From Mesobacillus zeae (GTDB taxonomy: Bacteria > Bacillota > Bacilli > Bacillales > Cytobacillaceae): a DNA stretch of 34,863 nucleotides. The position numbers were made by a program, and so were the translations under genes. Positions 27,601 through 34,863 of the stretch are shown one piece after another. The notes under the pieces are model-generated. The model was not told the origin of the DNA and did no database searches. It saw nothing but the letters and a program-made list of their open reading frames with translations. The number at the start of each line of letters is the position of its first letter. The stretch's first letter is position 1. The DNA lies in assembly GCF_003570705.1 (NCBI RefSeq), contig NZ_QWVT01000003.1:1-34863 (forward strand), read 5' to 3'.

Positions 27601-28174
27601 TATCGATTCTGTAGGCTTCGATCTTTACTCCCAAATGCTCCAGGAAGCAATTGAGGAACGAAAAGACAGCCATGAACAGGCGCCAAAAAGGCCGTCGGTC
27701 GAGATTGATCTCCAGGCTGATGCGTATATCCCGGATGCCTATATTGCGGATGGGCACCAGAAGATTGAAATGTATAAACGTTTCCGCGGGCTGACCAGTC
27801 TCAATGATATTGAGGAATTAAAGGAAGAAATGGTCGACCGTTTTGGTGACTATCCTGCCGAAGTGGCATGCCTGTTCCTAATCGCGGAGCTGAAAGTATA
27901 TGCAGAAACTGCGGGAGTCGAGACAATCAAACAGTCCAAGCAGGAAGTGGCAATCTTGCTGACGGAAGATGGAAGCAGCAGGATAGATGGACAGAAGATT
28001 TTCAAGATAACCAGTACGCACCGTAAGACTGTGGGTCTCGGAATGGAGGGCAAAAAGCTGAAAATTGCTGTCCATACGAAGGGGCTTGAGCAGGATAAAT
28101 GGCTAAGCCTTGTTTTTGAGATGATAAAGGGGCTTCACGATTCTGTTGATTTACATGAGAACAGCGTATCTTGA
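24635..28174 (+). CDS. mfd: Transcription-repair coupling factor Mfd
   Basis: Mfd removes RNA polymerase stalled at DNA damage and recruits UvrA. The 1179-residue protein is full length. Domains: UvrB-like module (about 1-350), RNA polymerase-interaction CarD-like domain (about 495-560, [16 protein letters not shown]), and superfamily 2 translocase with Walker A GDVGYGKT (651-658), DEEQ box (752-755) and motif [11 protein letters not shown]; the TRG region and the C-terminal autoinhibitory domain follow. GGGGAGAGG precedes ATG 24635. It is one open frame with no interruption. Confidence 0.98.
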   Translation: MQGLKALFSLQDDVHSVVSGLKEGLREQLVAGLSGSARTVFFASVFEHINKPVLIITHNLLQAQKLYDDMANLAGENHVFLYPANELIAAELSVSSPELKAQRIEALNQWAASGRGIVIAPVAGLRKILPPKDLWSRFQVNFSVGEEVSLEDMLNQFVYMGYARTEMVSAPGEFSVRGGIIDIYPLTAADPLRIELFDTEVDSIRSFSLDDQRSIDKMMEVSIGPAVESPVENSHLKRLAEALESGLAGSLKKLKDEKAKSQLAQNVGYELEQLRSGQKPEQLFKYLSIAYEKPQSLLDYLPENGMVFIDEASRVQEMNESLGKEEAEWYTSLLAEGQIIHNLKVSHNLPELLQQNNRPVIYMSLFLRHVMNTNPQNIINVSCKPMQNFHGQMNLLKAELDRWKKGNYTVVFLGADEERTGKLERVLEDYEMPAFRVKDGQQLLAGKAQILKGSLNTGFEMPIQKLAVITEEELFNKRTKKTQRRQKLSNAERIKSYSELKAGDYVVHVNHGIGKYLGIETLVINGIHKDYLHIRYQGTDKLYVPVEQIDLVQKYVGSEGKEPKIYKLGGSDWKRVKSKVQSSVENIADDLIKLYAEREASEGYAFSPDGDMQREFEISFPYQETADQIRSIHEIKKDMERLRPMDRLLCGDVGYGKTEVAIRAAFKAIADGKQVAFLVPTTILAQQHYETMRERFQDYPINIGLLSRFRTRKQQTETIKGLKAGSVDIVVGTHRILSKDISYRDLGLLIIDEEQRFGVTHKEKIKQLKTNVDVLTLTATPIPRTLHMSMLGVRDLSVIETPPENRFPVQTYVMEYNGGLVREAIERELARDGQVYFLYNRVEDIERKAEEISMLVPDARVTFAHGRMTENELESVMLGFLEGEYDVLVSTTIIETGVDIPNVNTLIVHDADKMGLSQLYQLRGRVGRSNRVAYAYFTYRKDKVLTEVAEKRLQAIKEFTELGSGFKIAMRDLSIRGAGNLLGAEQHGFIDSVGFDLYSQMLQEAIEERKDSHEQAPKRPSVEIDLQADAYIPDAYIADGHQKIEMYKRFRGLTSLNDIEELKEEMVDRFGDYPAEVACLFLIAELKVYAETAGVETIKQSKQEVAILLTEDGSSRIDGQKIFKITSTHRKTVGLGMEGKKLKIAVHTKGLEQDKWLSLVFEMIKGLHDSVDLHENSVS

Positions 28175-28224
28175 TGAAAGGCAGTTGAGTTTGTAATACA
28201 ACTGTAAAATTGGAAAGTGTTTCA

Positions 28225-28286
28225 AAAAACGGAGAGATGGGTATTTCATGGACAGAGGGTCCATGCTGGAAGGTTTATCCGTTTTT
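28225..28286 (+). terminator. Nested hairpin after mfd, possible terminator
   Basis: AAAAACGGA (28225-28233) pairs perfectly with TCCGTTTTT (28278-28286) and encloses a second perfect hairpin CATGGAC/GTCCATG (28247-28253 with 28259-28265). The last arm carries a T run. The long enclosed segment makes it an unusual terminator. Confidence 0.5.
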
Positions 28287-28323
28287 GGCACGATTATCAC
28301 CTGCGAGAAAAAGTATTACAGGT

Positions 28324-28352
28324 GTATAGAAATTTCCATATGAAAGATACTA
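28324..28352 (+). promoter_or_regulatory. Candidate sigma-G promoter of spoVT
   Basis: GTATA (28324-28328), 17-base spacer, GATACTA (28346-28352) match GHATR-N17-CATNHTA with one mismatch. spoVT is sigma-G dependent in B. subtilis. Confidence 0.55.
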
Positions 28353-28433
28353 AGTTCAAACTTGGCAGGGTTGATAAAAAAAGGGTTCACTAGTCCCGCC
28401 AAATAATCACCAGATGAAAGTGAGGCAACGTGG

Positions 28434-28970
28434 ATGAAAGCAACAGGTATTGTTCGTCGAATCGATGATTTAGGTCGGGTGGTTATACCGAAAGAAATCC
28501 GGAGAACACTCCGTATCCGCGAGGGTGATCCGCTTGAAATTTTCGTTGACAGGGATGGAGAAGTTATCCTCAAAAAATATTCGCCCATCAGCGAGTTAGG
28601 CGATTTTGCAAGAGAATATGCTGAAGCATTATACGACAGCCTTGGCAATCCCGTGCTTATTTGCGACAGGGATACCTACATTGCTGTAGCAGGCGGTTCC
28701 AAGAAAGATTACTTAAATAAAAACATCAGTGAACTTGTGGAAAAGACAATGGAGGACCGCGGTTCAATCCTAATGAACCAGCAGGCTACCGTCTCTTTGA
28801 TCGACGGAACTGATGAAACAGCATCGTCTTATACGATTGGACCAATCATTGCTAATGGAGACCCTATCGGCGCAGTTATCATTTTTTCAAAAGAAGGCAC
28901 TCTCGGTGAAGTCGAGCAAAAAGCGGTAGAAACAGCGGCAGGATTCCTCGCAAGGCAAATGGAACAGTAA
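28434..28970 (+). CDS. spoVT: Stage V sporulation regulator SpoVT
   Basis: Forespore transcription factor that tunes sigma-G genes up or down. The 178-residue length matches B. subtilis. Residues 1-50 (MKATGIVRRIDDLGRVVIPKEIRRTLRI) form an AbrB-type DNA-binding domain, paralogous to abrB at 8636-8920; residues about 55-178 form a GAF-like domain. AAAGTGAGG (28417-28425) is 8 bases before ATG 28434. A terminator lies 230 bases downstream, beyond a dispersed repeat. Confidence 0.96.
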   Translation: MKATGIVRRIDDLGRVVIPKEIRRTLRIREGDPLEIFVDRDGEVILKKYSPISELGDFAREYAEALYDSLGNPVLICDRDTYIAVAGGSKKDYLNKNISELVEKTMEDRGSILMNQQATVSLIDGTDETASSYTIGPIIANGDPIGAVIIFSKEGTLGEVEQKAVETAAGFLARQMEQ

Positions 28971-28973
28971 GAA

Positions 28974-29123
28974 GAAAAGCGGAAGCGCCCGTTAAGCGGC
29001 GTATGGACTGGAGTACACCGGCACGAGATAAAGGAAACACGAAGAGCGTTAGCGATTCGATGTTGACTTATCGTAGAGAGGTGGACGAAGTCTACTAGGC
29101 GCTGGGCGCAGTAGCTGGACAAA
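28974..29123. repeat. Dispersed intergenic repeat, family 2 (copy B)
   Basis: It starts three bases after the spoVT stop. It shares 45 identical bases (29027-29071) with copy A (8236-8280), the GCGCCCGTTAA head and the AGCTGGACAAAGAAA tail. It contains short internal pairings but no gene. Confidence 0.87.
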
Positions 29124-29163
29124 GAAAGGCGGAGGTGCCCGTCAAGCGGCGTATGGACTGGAG
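29124..29163. repeat. Second, partial head of repeat family 2
   Basis: These 40 bases repeat the first 40 bases of copy B (28974-29013) with 36 identical positions; all four differences are transitions. The second unit stops after the head, so copy B looks like one full unit plus a truncated tandem unit. Confidence 0.85.
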
Positions 29164-29201
29164 TCAGTCATCCAAGCAATAAATGTATACTTTCCTATCT
29201 A

Positions 29202-29232
29202 AAAAAGGCGGCCAAAGGGCTGCCTTTTTTTG
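29202..29232 (+). terminator. Terminator of spoVT
   Basis: Ten-base-pair stem AAAGGCGGCC/GGCTGCCTTT (one G-U pair, 29204-29213 with 29218-29227), AAAG loop, T run. Confidence 0.9.
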
Positions 29233-29264
29233 GATTTGTCGCTGGCAAATATGCTTTTACTTTA

Positions 29265-29273
29265 TGTTATAAT
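29265..29273 (+). promoter_or_regulatory. Extended -10 promoter of yabM
   Basis: TGTTATAAT (29265-29273), a perfect extended -10, right after the spoVT terminator; the -35 is weak. Confidence 0.55.
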
Positions 29274-29305
29274 ACTTTGGATGCCAGGATGGAGGGAGCT
29301 GGGCG

Positions 29306-30928
29306 ATGAAGCCCGTTACAGAATCTAATGAACTTTTCAGGGGGGCACTGATCCTTACCGCGGCCGCATTAGTAACGAAAATATTAAGCGCCATTTATCG
29401 TGTGCCTTTCCAAAATATCGTCGGTGATATCGGCTTTTACATTTATCAGCAGGTGTATCCATTTTATGGGGCGCTGCTGGTTTTATCTACATACGGTTTC
29501 CCTGTTATCATATCAAAGCTTTATACAGAGAGGCAGGCAAAAGGGGACGATGCTGGAGCTGCCAGGCTCATTGTCATTTCCCTTATGGTTCTGTCTGTTT
29601 TGGGGATGGGTCTCTTTCTTCTGTTCTTTTTAGGGGATGATATGCTTGCGAGCCTCATGGGCGACCCGAGGCTGGCCCTTTTATTCCGGGTGATTGCAGT
29701 GCCTTTTTTATTTTTCCCATTCATCTCTGTATTTCGGGGGTATTTTCAGGGCAAGGGTAATATGATGCCGACGGCAGTTTCCCAGGTAGGCGAGCAGCTT
29801 GTAAGGGTCATTACCATTTTGTCGCTTTCAGCAGTGTTTGTACATAGCGGCTATTCTCTATACTACGCAGGAGGAGGCGCGGTATTTGGCTCAGTCACTG
29901 GCGGAGCAGTCTCTGTCGCCATTTTAAGCCTGTTTTTTCTCAGGACGGGAGAAAATGCTCCACTGCAGCAGCTGGAAAAAAAGAGTTTAGCCAGCGATTT
30001 CGCCGGGGTTGCCAAAGTACTGGCAGTCCAAGGGCTCGCTGTCAGCATTAGCGGCATGCTGCTTATATTGCTGCAAATGGCTGATTCTCTTAACATGTAC
30101 TCCCTTTTGCTTTCTTTTGGCCTGTCTAGCGACGAAGCGAAGACGGCGAAGGGTGTTTTTGACAGAGGGCAGCCGCTCATCCAATTAGGGACGGTTGTGG
30201 CAACGTCCATCAGCTTGTCGCTCGTGCCTGCGATATCGGCGGGCATGCTTAAGGAACGGAAAGAACAGACGGCCATGCATATCAGGCTGGCGCTTGGGAC
30301 AAGCCTCCTCGTCGGTGCAGGGGCAGCGGCCGGCCTTATTAGCATCATTCGCCCGGTCAACATTATGCTGTTTGAGAATGCTGACGGATCCGGTGTATTG
30401 GCTGTACTAAGCCTCGCTATACTATTCGGCTCAATGACGATTACGGTGAATGGAATTCTTCAGGGAATGGGCCATTCATTGTTCACGGCATTTGTTATTA
30501 CCGGCGGGTTTTGCTTAAAATATATATTAAACCTTTTGTTTGTTCCATTTAGCGGGACAATGGGCGCAGCTGCGGCTACTGTCATCGCCATCATGGCTGT
30601 TCTGGCTGTTTTGGCGGTGAAGCTTCAAAAACTGATGGAAAAGCAAATCCTATTGCCGTCGATTATTGGGAAAATCCTGCTAGCGTCTTGCTTGATGGGA
30701 GTTTTTCTCACTGTTTACTTAAGGCTAACAAACTTTTTATATTTACTGGCAGACTTAAGGCTTGCGGCAGCGGCTCAGTCACTCAGTGCTGTGGCCTTTG
30801 GTTTTTTTTTCTATTTAGTGGTTGTAATCAAAGGCAGGGTACTTCAGGAAGAAGCGCTATTAGCCGTTCCGTTTGGAAGCAGGCTTATGTTCCTATTCCC
30901 TAAAAAAGGAGGAAATGACAAGAAATGA
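29306..30928 (+). CDS. yabM: Polysaccharide biosynthesis / MurJ-SpoVB-like membrane protein YabM
   Basis: A 540-residue polytopic membrane protein of the MOP exporter superfamily (SpoVB/MurJ-like branch), with about 14 hydrophobic segments spread over the whole length. The N-terminal FRGALILTAAALVTKILSAIYRVPFQ is typical. Members flip lipid-linked oligosaccharides, for example lipid II; in B. subtilis YabM is one of several such paralogues and its own substrate is not established. GGAGGGAG precedes ATG 29306. The stop overlaps the yabN start (ATGA). Confidence 0.9.
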   Translation: MKPVTESNELFRGALILTAAALVTKILSAIYRVPFQNIVGDIGFYIYQQVYPFYGALLVLSTYGFPVIISKLYTERQAKGDDAGAARLIVISLMVLSVLGMGLFLLFFLGDDMLASLMGDPRLALLFRVIAVPFLFFPFISVFRGYFQGKGNMMPTAVSQVGEQLVRVITILSLSAVFVHSGYSLYYAGGGAVFGSVTGGAVSVAILSLFFLRTGENAPLQQLEKKSLASDFAGVAKVLAVQGLAVSISGMLLILLQMADSLNMYSLLLSFGLSSDEAKTAKGVFDRGQPLIQLGTVVATSISLSLVPAISAGMLKERKEQTAMHIRLALGTSLLVGAGAAAGLISIIRPVNIMLFENADGSGVLAVLSLAILFGSMTITVNGILQGMGHSLFTAFVITGGFCLKYILNLLFVPFSGTMGAAAATVIAIMAVLAVLAVKLQKLMEKQILLPSIIGKILLASCLMGVFLTVYLRLTNFLYLLADLRLAAAAQSLSAVAFGFFFYLVVVIKGRVLQEEALLAVPFGSRLMFLFPKKGGNDKK

Positions 30929-32397
30929 ATCAGCAAATTACTGTAATCGGTCTGGGCGCTGGTGATCTTGACCAGCTGCCATATGGCGTTTATAAAAAAC
31001 TGACTAAAAACCATGACAAGCTTTTTCTTCGTACAAAAGAGCATCCAGCTGTTGCGGAACTTGAACAAGAAGGTTATACTTTTCAGTCATTTGATTCTAT
31101 TTATGAAAAGCACAGCACATTTGAGGAGGTATATGAGGAAATTTGCAGTACCCTTCTTTCTGAGGCTGAACACCAGCCTATTGTTTACGCTGTTCCAGGA
31201 CATCCCCTTGTTGCGGAGTTTACCGTACAGCTTTTGCTGAAAAGGGCGCCAATGCTGGGCATTTCTATCGAAATTGGAGGAGGGCAAAGCTTCCTTGATG
31301 CAATCTTTCAAGCTTTGAAGATTGATCCGGTAGAAGGATTTGAACTTCTTGATGGCACTGCCCTTACAAGGGACGACTTCAACCCGCGTACCCATACGGT
31401 GATTGGACAGGTGTATGATCAGTTTGTTGCCTCGGAGGTAAAGCTTACGCTGATGGAAAAGCTCCCTGATGACTATGAAGTCATGATCGTTACAGCAGCC
31501 GGCAGCAAAGGGGAAAAGTTAAGAAGTGTTCCTTTGTACGAGCTTGACAGGGGAATGGAAGTGGACAACCTGACTTCTGTCTATGTTCCGCCTGTCCGAG
31601 ATGACAAGCTTCTTTACAGGGAATTCAGCACTTTGCGCAAGATTATCAGTGATCTCCGGGGACCGGAGGGCTGTCCGTGGGACAAGAAGCAGTCACATAT
31701 GTCGCTGAAGAAGTATTTAATCGAAGAAGCGTACGAATTAATCGATGCGATTAATTCTGACGATATTGACAATATGATTGAAGAGCTCGGAGACGTTCTT
31801 CTTCAGGTCATGCTCCACGCTCAGATTGGCGATGATGAAGGTTTCTTTGCCATTGAGGATGTGATAGAATGCCTTTCTGAAAAGATGGTCCGCCGCCATC
31901 CGCATGTATTCGGCAATGCGACAGCTGAAAATGAAGAAGAAGTGCTTCAAAACTGGCAGGAGATCAAGCAAAAAGAAAAAGGAAACGAAAAGGGAAAAAA
32001 ATCATTGCTTGAAGATTCCGGAAAGGGCCTTCCAGGCTTGCTTAAGGCTTTTCAGCTTCAAAAGGAAGCGGCCAAAACAGGTTTTGACTGGCCGGATATA
32101 GCTCCGGTCATCGCAAAGGTTCGCGAGGAAATCGAAGAGTTTTCTGCTGAAACCCGTAAGACAGATAACTTTAGCGAACTGGAGCTGGAGTTTGGCGATA
32201 TGCTCTTTGCACTTGTCAATGTAGGAAGGCATTATAAAATCGATCCGGAAGAGGCGTTGTTTAAAGCCAACCAAAAGTTCATCCGAAGATTTGCACATAT
32301 TGAAAAAAGGGTAGAAGAAAGCGGCAAGCCATTCAGTGAATTTTCGCTGGATGAACTTGATGAATTTTGGAATGAGGCAAAAAAATTCGGATTTTAG
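30925..32397 (+). CDS. yabN: Fusion of tetrapyrrole methylase-like domain and MazG NTP pyrophosphohydrolase (YabN)
   Basis: A 490-residue two-domain protein. Residues about 1-220 are a tetrapyrrole (corrin/porphyrin) methylase-fold domain (ITVIGLGAGDLDQLP, VYAVPGHPLVAE). Residues about 240-490 are MazG, with CPWDKKQSH near 250, metal-binding EEAYE and EELGD, and a second related half (EFGDMLFALVN). MazG hydrolyses nucleoside triphosphates; the methylase domain's substrate is unknown. The fusion is normal for Bacillus. AAAGGAGG (30904-30911) precedes the ATG, which overlaps the yabM stop by 4 bases. rqcP follows after 21 bases. Confidence 0.94.
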   Translation: MNQQITVIGLGAGDLDQLPYGVYKKLTKNHDKLFLRTKEHPAVAELEQEGYTFQSFDSIYEKHSTFEEVYEEICSTLLSEAEHQPIVYAVPGHPLVAEFTVQLLLKRAPMLGISIEIGGGQSFLDAIFQALKIDPVEGFELLDGTALTRDDFNPRTHTVIGQVYDQFVASEVKLTLMEKLPDDYEVMIVTAAGSKGEKLRSVPLYELDRGMEVDNLTSVYVPPVRDDKLLYREFSTLRKIISDLRGPEGCPWDKKQSHMSLKKYLIEEAYELIDAINSDDIDNMIEELGDVLLQVMLHAQIGDDEGFFAIEDVIECLSEKMVRRHPHVFGNATAENEEEVLQNWQEIKQKEKGNEKGKKSLLEDSGKGLPGLLKAFQLQKEAAKTGFDWPDIAPVIAKVREEIEEFSAETRKTDNFSELELEFGDMLFALVNVGRHYKIDPEEALFKANQKFIRRFAHIEKRVEESGKPFSEFSLDELDEFWNEAKKFGF

Positions 32398-32418
32398 GGA
32401 AGAGGAGGTTTAAATTTT

Positions 32419-32685
32419 ATGAGATTGGATAAATTCTTAAAGGTATCCAGACTAATTAAAAGAAGAACGCTCGCCAAAGAAGTTTCTGACCAAGGGCGGA
32501 TTACTGTTAACGGCCAGACAGCAAAAGCAAGTACAACCGTAAAAGCCGGAGACGAGATGACGATTCGTTTTGGCCAAAGAAGTGTAACAGTGAGAATCGA
32601 GAGGCTTCAGGAAACATCACGTAAAGACGAAGCAGCAGAAATGTACACTGTCGTGAAGGAAGAACGAATCTCCGATCAGGAATAG
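32419..32685 (+). CDS. rqcP: Ribosome-associated quality control factor RqcP (YabO, S4 domain)
   Basis: RqcP works with RqcH on stalled 50S subunits to add C-terminal alanine tails. It is an 88-residue protein whose first 60 residues are an S4 RNA-binding domain: MRLDKFLKVSRLIKRRTLAKEV, then DQGRITVNGQ. GAAGAGGAGG gives the ribosome site. It is close to yabN and probably in the same operon. Confidence 0.95.
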   Translation: MRLDKFLKVSRLIKRRTLAKEVSDQGRITVNGQTAKASTTVKAGDEMTIRFGQRSVTVRIERLQETSRKDEAAEMYTVVKEERISDQE

Positions 32686-32718
32686 GCGGCAGAAGATATT
32701 TGTTGGCTACCAGGCTTG

Positions 32719-32747
32719 TTCTATTTCCCTTGCCTGCCACATACATA
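32719..32747 (+). promoter_or_regulatory. Tentative sigma-E promoter of yabP-yabQ
   Basis: TTCTATT (32719-32725), a 14-base spacer and CATACATA (32740-32747) resemble KMATATT-N14-CATACAHT with three mismatches. In B. subtilis yabP and yabQ are sigma-E genes, so a site here is expected. Confidence 0.4.
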
Positions 32748-32782
32748 TGTACAAATCGTGCATAGATTGCGGGGGATAACAA

Positions 32783-33085
32783 GTGAGCCAATATTATGAT
32801 TCAAATCAGCAGAAAAGCAGCGTCCCTGACCATGATGTCATCATGAGGGGGCGCAGGACGCTGGAAATCAGCGGCGTTAAGCAAGTGGAAAGCTTTGATA
32901 ACGAAGAATTCCTGCTCGAAACGGTGATGGGGTTTCTGGCGATCAAAGGGCAAAATCTGCAAATGAAAAACCTTGATGTCGACAAAGGGATTGTATCAAT
33001 AAAGGGAAAGGTATTTGACCTGGTCTACCTGGATGACCAGCATGGGGAGAAGGCTAAAGGGTTCTTTAGCAAATTGTTCCGATGA
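32783..33085 (+). CDS. yabP: Spore protein YabP
   Basis: A 100-residue protein of the YabP/YqfC family made in the mother cell and needed, with YabQ, for spore formation (cortex/coat stage). Family segments are HDVIMRGRRTLEISGVKQVESFDNEEF and FLAIKGQNLQMKNLDVDKG. It starts at GTG 32783 after GGGGGATAA. Its stop overlaps the yabQ start as ATGA, showing coupling. Confidence 0.93.
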   Translation: MSQYYDSNQQKSSVPDHDVIMRGRRTLEISGVKQVESFDNEEFLLETVMGFLAIKGQNLQMKNLDVDKGIVSIKGKVFDLVYLDDQHGEKAKGFFSKLFR

Positions 33086-33714
33086 CTTTGTCAGCCCAGT
33101 TTCTTACCATGCTAGCCATGATCGGGATGGGGACATCTTTCGGGGCATCGCTTGATACTTATAACCGTTTTTTGAAGCGCAGAAAGCGGAGCGCCTGGAT
33201 TGTCTTCATTAATGACATCCTCTTTTGGATTGCCCAGGGGCTCTTTATCTTTTATGTGCTTTTTTCCATTAATCAGGGAGAACTTCGGTTTTACATTTTT
33301 ATTGCGCTTTTTTGCGGATTTGCAGCCTATCAAGCATTATTTAAACGAGCTTACCTTAAATGCCTTGAGATGATTATTTCCTTGTTTATTGCGATCTATC
33401 GTATTTTAACCAGGTTATTGTACGCATTGATCATCAAGCCGCTGCGGCTATTAGTCCTTGCTTTGGTTTCAGTCTTTATTTTGACAGGAAGATTCTTTTT
33501 AGCCGTGCTAAAATTCTTTCAATCTGTAGTTTTGTGGGGTTTCAGGATAATTTGGAAACCATTACAAGGGTTTTTACGGATTATTTGGAATTTATTGCCG
33601 AAAGGTATTAAAATAATCGTCGAGAAGTTATATAATAAATTGGCAGGAATTAGAGAAAAGCTAAAGAATTTAGTAAAACAGACGATAATAAAGATAAAAA
33701 AGTATAAAAAATGA
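33082..33714 (+). CDS. yabQ: Spore cortex protein YabQ
   Basis: A 210-residue membrane protein, 4-5 hydrophobic segments (about 4-22, 37-62, 68-88, 92-120, 122-145), then a basic, lysine-rich C-terminal tail (about 150-210). In B. subtilis it localises to the forespore membrane and is needed for cortex formation. Its ATG overlaps the end of yabP by 4 bases. divIC follows after 15 bases. Confidence 0.92.
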   Translation: MTLSAQFLTMLAMIGMGTSFGASLDTYNRFLKRRKRSAWIVFINDILFWIAQGLFIFYVLFSINQGELRFYIFIALFCGFAAYQALFKRAYLKCLEMIISLFIAIYRILTRLLYALIIKPLRLLVLALVSVFILTGRFFLAVLKFFQSVVLWGFRIIWKPLQGFLRIIWNLLPKGIKIIVEKLYNKLAGIREKLKNLVKQTIIKIKKYKK

Positions 33715-33729
33715 GGAGGACTGCGGGGA

Positions 33730-34122
33730 ATGAGTGCCATTAGGAAACGTAGCATTGCCAAAATTGATAACGAGTATGTACAGCAGCGCGAAATAGCCGG
33801 GATTGCCGAAACCAGAAAACGAAAGTTGTTATTCAGGCGCCTCGCAGTCTTCACTGCTTTCGCTGCCGCTATTACTTATTTAATGATTTCTATGTTTGTC
33901 TCCCAGACATCTGTCCTTGCACAAAAACAAGCTGAGAAGGATAAGCTGGACAGGCAGCTCGAAGACCTTCAAAAGCGTGAGGAAATCCTTAAAGAAGAAG
34001 TAGTTCGGCTTAATGATGACGATTATATAGCCAAGCTTGCGCGCCGGGATTATTTCCTTTCTGAAGACAATGAAATCATCTTTAATCTTCCAAAAGACGA
34101 AAAGGAAAAAAAATCCGAATAG
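33730..34122 (+). CDS. divIC: Cell division protein DivIC (FtsB-like)
   Basis: A 130-residue bitopic septal protein that works with FtsL and DivIB in the divisome. Residues 1-35 are a basic cytoplasmic tail, 36-57 a membrane helix, and 61-95 a leucine/charged coiled coil; the C-terminal part carries YIAKLARRDYFLSEDNEIIF, typical of DivIC/FtsB. GAGGAGG lies upstream of ATG 33730. It follows yabQ by 15 bases, so it can be read from that transcript. Confidence 0.95.
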   Translation: MSAIRKRSIAKIDNEYVQQREIAGIAETRKRKLLFRRLAVFTAFAAAITYLMISMFVSQTSVLAQKQAEKDKLDRQLEDLQKREEILKEEVVRLNDDDYIAKLARRDYFLSEDNEIIFNLPKDEKEKKSE

Positions 34123-34130
34123 TCGGCTTA

Positions 34131-34160
34131 TTGACACTGTTTTTTTCATTTGGGTATAAT
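34131..34160 (+). promoter_or_regulatory. Sigma-A promoter of yabR
   Basis: Consensus TTGACA (34131-34136), 18-base spacer, consensus TATAAT (34155-34160), beginning 8 bases after divIC. No terminator separates divIC from yabR. Confidence 0.88.
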
Positions 34161-34208
34161 ATACGGTAAGGTCGATTTTTTATATCTTTAAGGAGGAACA
34201 ATTTTTTT

Positions 34209-34655
34209 ATGTCAATTGAAGTAGGCAGCAAGTTACAGGGCAAGGTAACAGGGATAACAAATTTCGGAGCGTTTGTGGAGCTGCCGGGAGGATCAACGGG
34301 CCTTGTTCATATCAGTGAAGTAGCCGATAATTATGTTAAGGACATCAATGATCATCTTAAGGTCGGCGACATGGTTGAAGTCAAGGTTATCAATGTCGAG
34401 AAAGACGGCAAAATCGGATTGTCCATTAAAAAGGCAGTCGACAGGCCGGAAAGACCAGCGCGACCAGAAAGATCTGATTCAAAACCTTATTCACAGCGCC
34501 CTCGTCATGGAAGACAGAATGACAACCGTCATGCCCGTCCTGAAAATTTCGAAACAAAAATGGCGAAATTCCTTAAGGACAGCGAAGATCGTTTGTCTTC
34601 ACTGAAACGCAATACAGAGTCAAAACGTGGCGGCAGAGGAGCTAAAAGAGGATAA
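34209..34655 (+). CDS. yabR: S1 domain RNA-binding protein YabR
   Basis: A 148-residue protein with an N-terminal S1 domain (about 3-76: VGSKLQGKVTGITNFGAFVELPGG, LVHISEVAD) like the C-terminal domain of polynucleotide phosphorylase and general stress protein 13. The remaining half is hydrophilic, rich in R, P, D and G (RPERPARPERSDS, then a helical FETKMAKFLKDSEDRLSSL and a basic RGGRGAKRG end). It is longer than B. subtilis YabR (about 128), mainly in this tail. AAGGAGGAA precedes the ATG. RNA binding is expected; the target is unknown. Confidence 0.93.
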   Translation: MSIEVGSKLQGKVTGITNFGAFVELPGGSTGLVHISEVADNYVKDINDHLKVGDMVEVKVINVEKDGKIGLSIKKAVDRPERPARPERSDSKPYSQRPRHGRQNDNRHARPENFETKMAKFLKDSEDRLSSLKRNTESKRGGRGAKRG

Positions 34656-34700
34656 CTTGCTGCTGATTGCTCATATAAATCAAGGCAAAAACAGCCTTTT

Positions 34701-34733
34701 AAAGACAAGCCGTCATGGCTTGTCTTTTCTTTT
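34701..34733 (+). terminator. Terminator of yabR
   Basis: Perfect 11-bp stem AAAGACAAGCC/GGCTTGTCTTT (34701-34711 with 34717-34727), five-base loop, T-rich tail. Confidence 0.92.
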
Positions 34734-34769
34734 AATCTTTTTCGCGCTGCGGCAGTTTCACTAGTAAAA

Positions 34770-34807
34770 CAAGAAAAAGCACTGGCTTATGCCAGTGCTT
34801 TTTCTTG
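34770..34807. terminator. Bidirectional terminator between yabR and the tRNA
   Basis: A perfect 17-bp inverted repeat, CAAGAAAAAGCACTGGC (34770-34786) with its complement at 34791-34807 around a four-base loop, with T runs on both strands. It most likely ends the minus-strand tRNA transcript and backs up the yabR terminator. Confidence 0.88.
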
Positions 34808-34835
34808 TAGAATCTGCGAGTGTCGCGTTTTTTTA

Positions 34836-34863
34836 TGACCCCTACGGGATTCGAACCCGTGTT
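34836..34863 (-). tRNA. tRNA 3' half, probably tRNA-Glu (partial)
   Basis: Read on the minus strand the window ends in a T arm ACGGG-TTCGAAT-CCCGT followed by the 3' acceptor strand AGGGGTC and discriminator A. This matches Bacillus tRNA-Glu (from memory, the B. subtilis copy ends with an almost identical T arm and GGGTCA). CCA is not encoded. B. subtilis also has tRNA-Met and tRNA-Glu after yabR. The anticodon is outside the window, so the amino acid is an inference. Confidence 0.75.

Noticed and set aside
32761-32768. CATAGATT as a sigma-E -10 for yabP
   Set aside because: It would place the start of transcription at or beyond the ribosome site at 32770; the upstream candidate at 32719-32747 fits better.

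Overview
The window is origin-proximal chromosome of a spore-forming Bacillaceae bacterium of moderate GC, probably Bacillus or a close relative. Gene order matches the Bacillus subtilis csfB-to-yabR segment almost one for one, and forespore and mother-cell genes (csfB, yabG, sspF, spoVG, fin, spoVT, yabP, yabQ) are interspersed with essential housekeeping genes. There are no transposases, phage genes, CRISPR arrays or clearly foreign genes. Identifications rest on recognising protein families and motifs by eye; no database search was run.

Layout. Bases 1-12 look like the last bases of a 5S rRNA, followed by a terminator and a gene-free stretch with a repeat. Bases 547-8205 hold csfB, yaaO, tmk, darA (yaaQ), yaaR, holB, ricT (yaaT), yabA, yabB, yazA and rsmI; the B. 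subtilis genes xpaC and yaaN are missing between csfB and yaaO. Bases 8206-9392 are a repeat-rich gap, the only minus-strand protein gene (abrB) with its promoter and Spo0A boxes, and the divergent metS promoter. Bases 9393-16465 hold metS, a parS-like site in the metS terminator hairpin, tatD-type yabD, yabE, rnmV, ksgA and yabG. Bases 16619-24478 hold veg, sspF, ispE, purR, ridA, spoVG, glmU, prs, ctc, pth and fin. Bases 24635-34655 hold mfd, spoVT, yabM, yabN, rqcP, yabP, yabQ, divIC and yabR. The window ends inside a minus-strand tRNA, probably tRNA-Glu.

How it works together. The genes serve replication and its control (tmk, holB, yabA), translation (metS, ksgA, rsmI, rnmV, yabB, pth, ctc, rqcP), envelope precursors and division (glmU, ispE, prs, yabM, divIC), and the change into sporulation (abrB, spoVG, csfB, fin, sspF, spoVT, yabG, yabP, yabQ). 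Promoter-like sequences for several sigma factors can be read directly: sigma-A (abrB, metS, yabE, veg, glmU, yabR), sigma-H (spoVG), sigma-B (ctc), sigma-F/G (csfB, fin, sspF, spoVT), sigma-K (yabG) and a tentative sigma-E (yabP).

The least explained material is intergenic. Two arrays of five GATATC-centred units with an exact 21-bp period (82-178 and 8375-8471) share a related flank of about 100 bp. A separate repeat family, with 45 identical bases in two copies (8236-8280 and 29027-29071), sits after rsmI and after spoVT. These are the best candidates for something undescribed; the genes themselves are ordinary for this part of a Bacillus chromosome.
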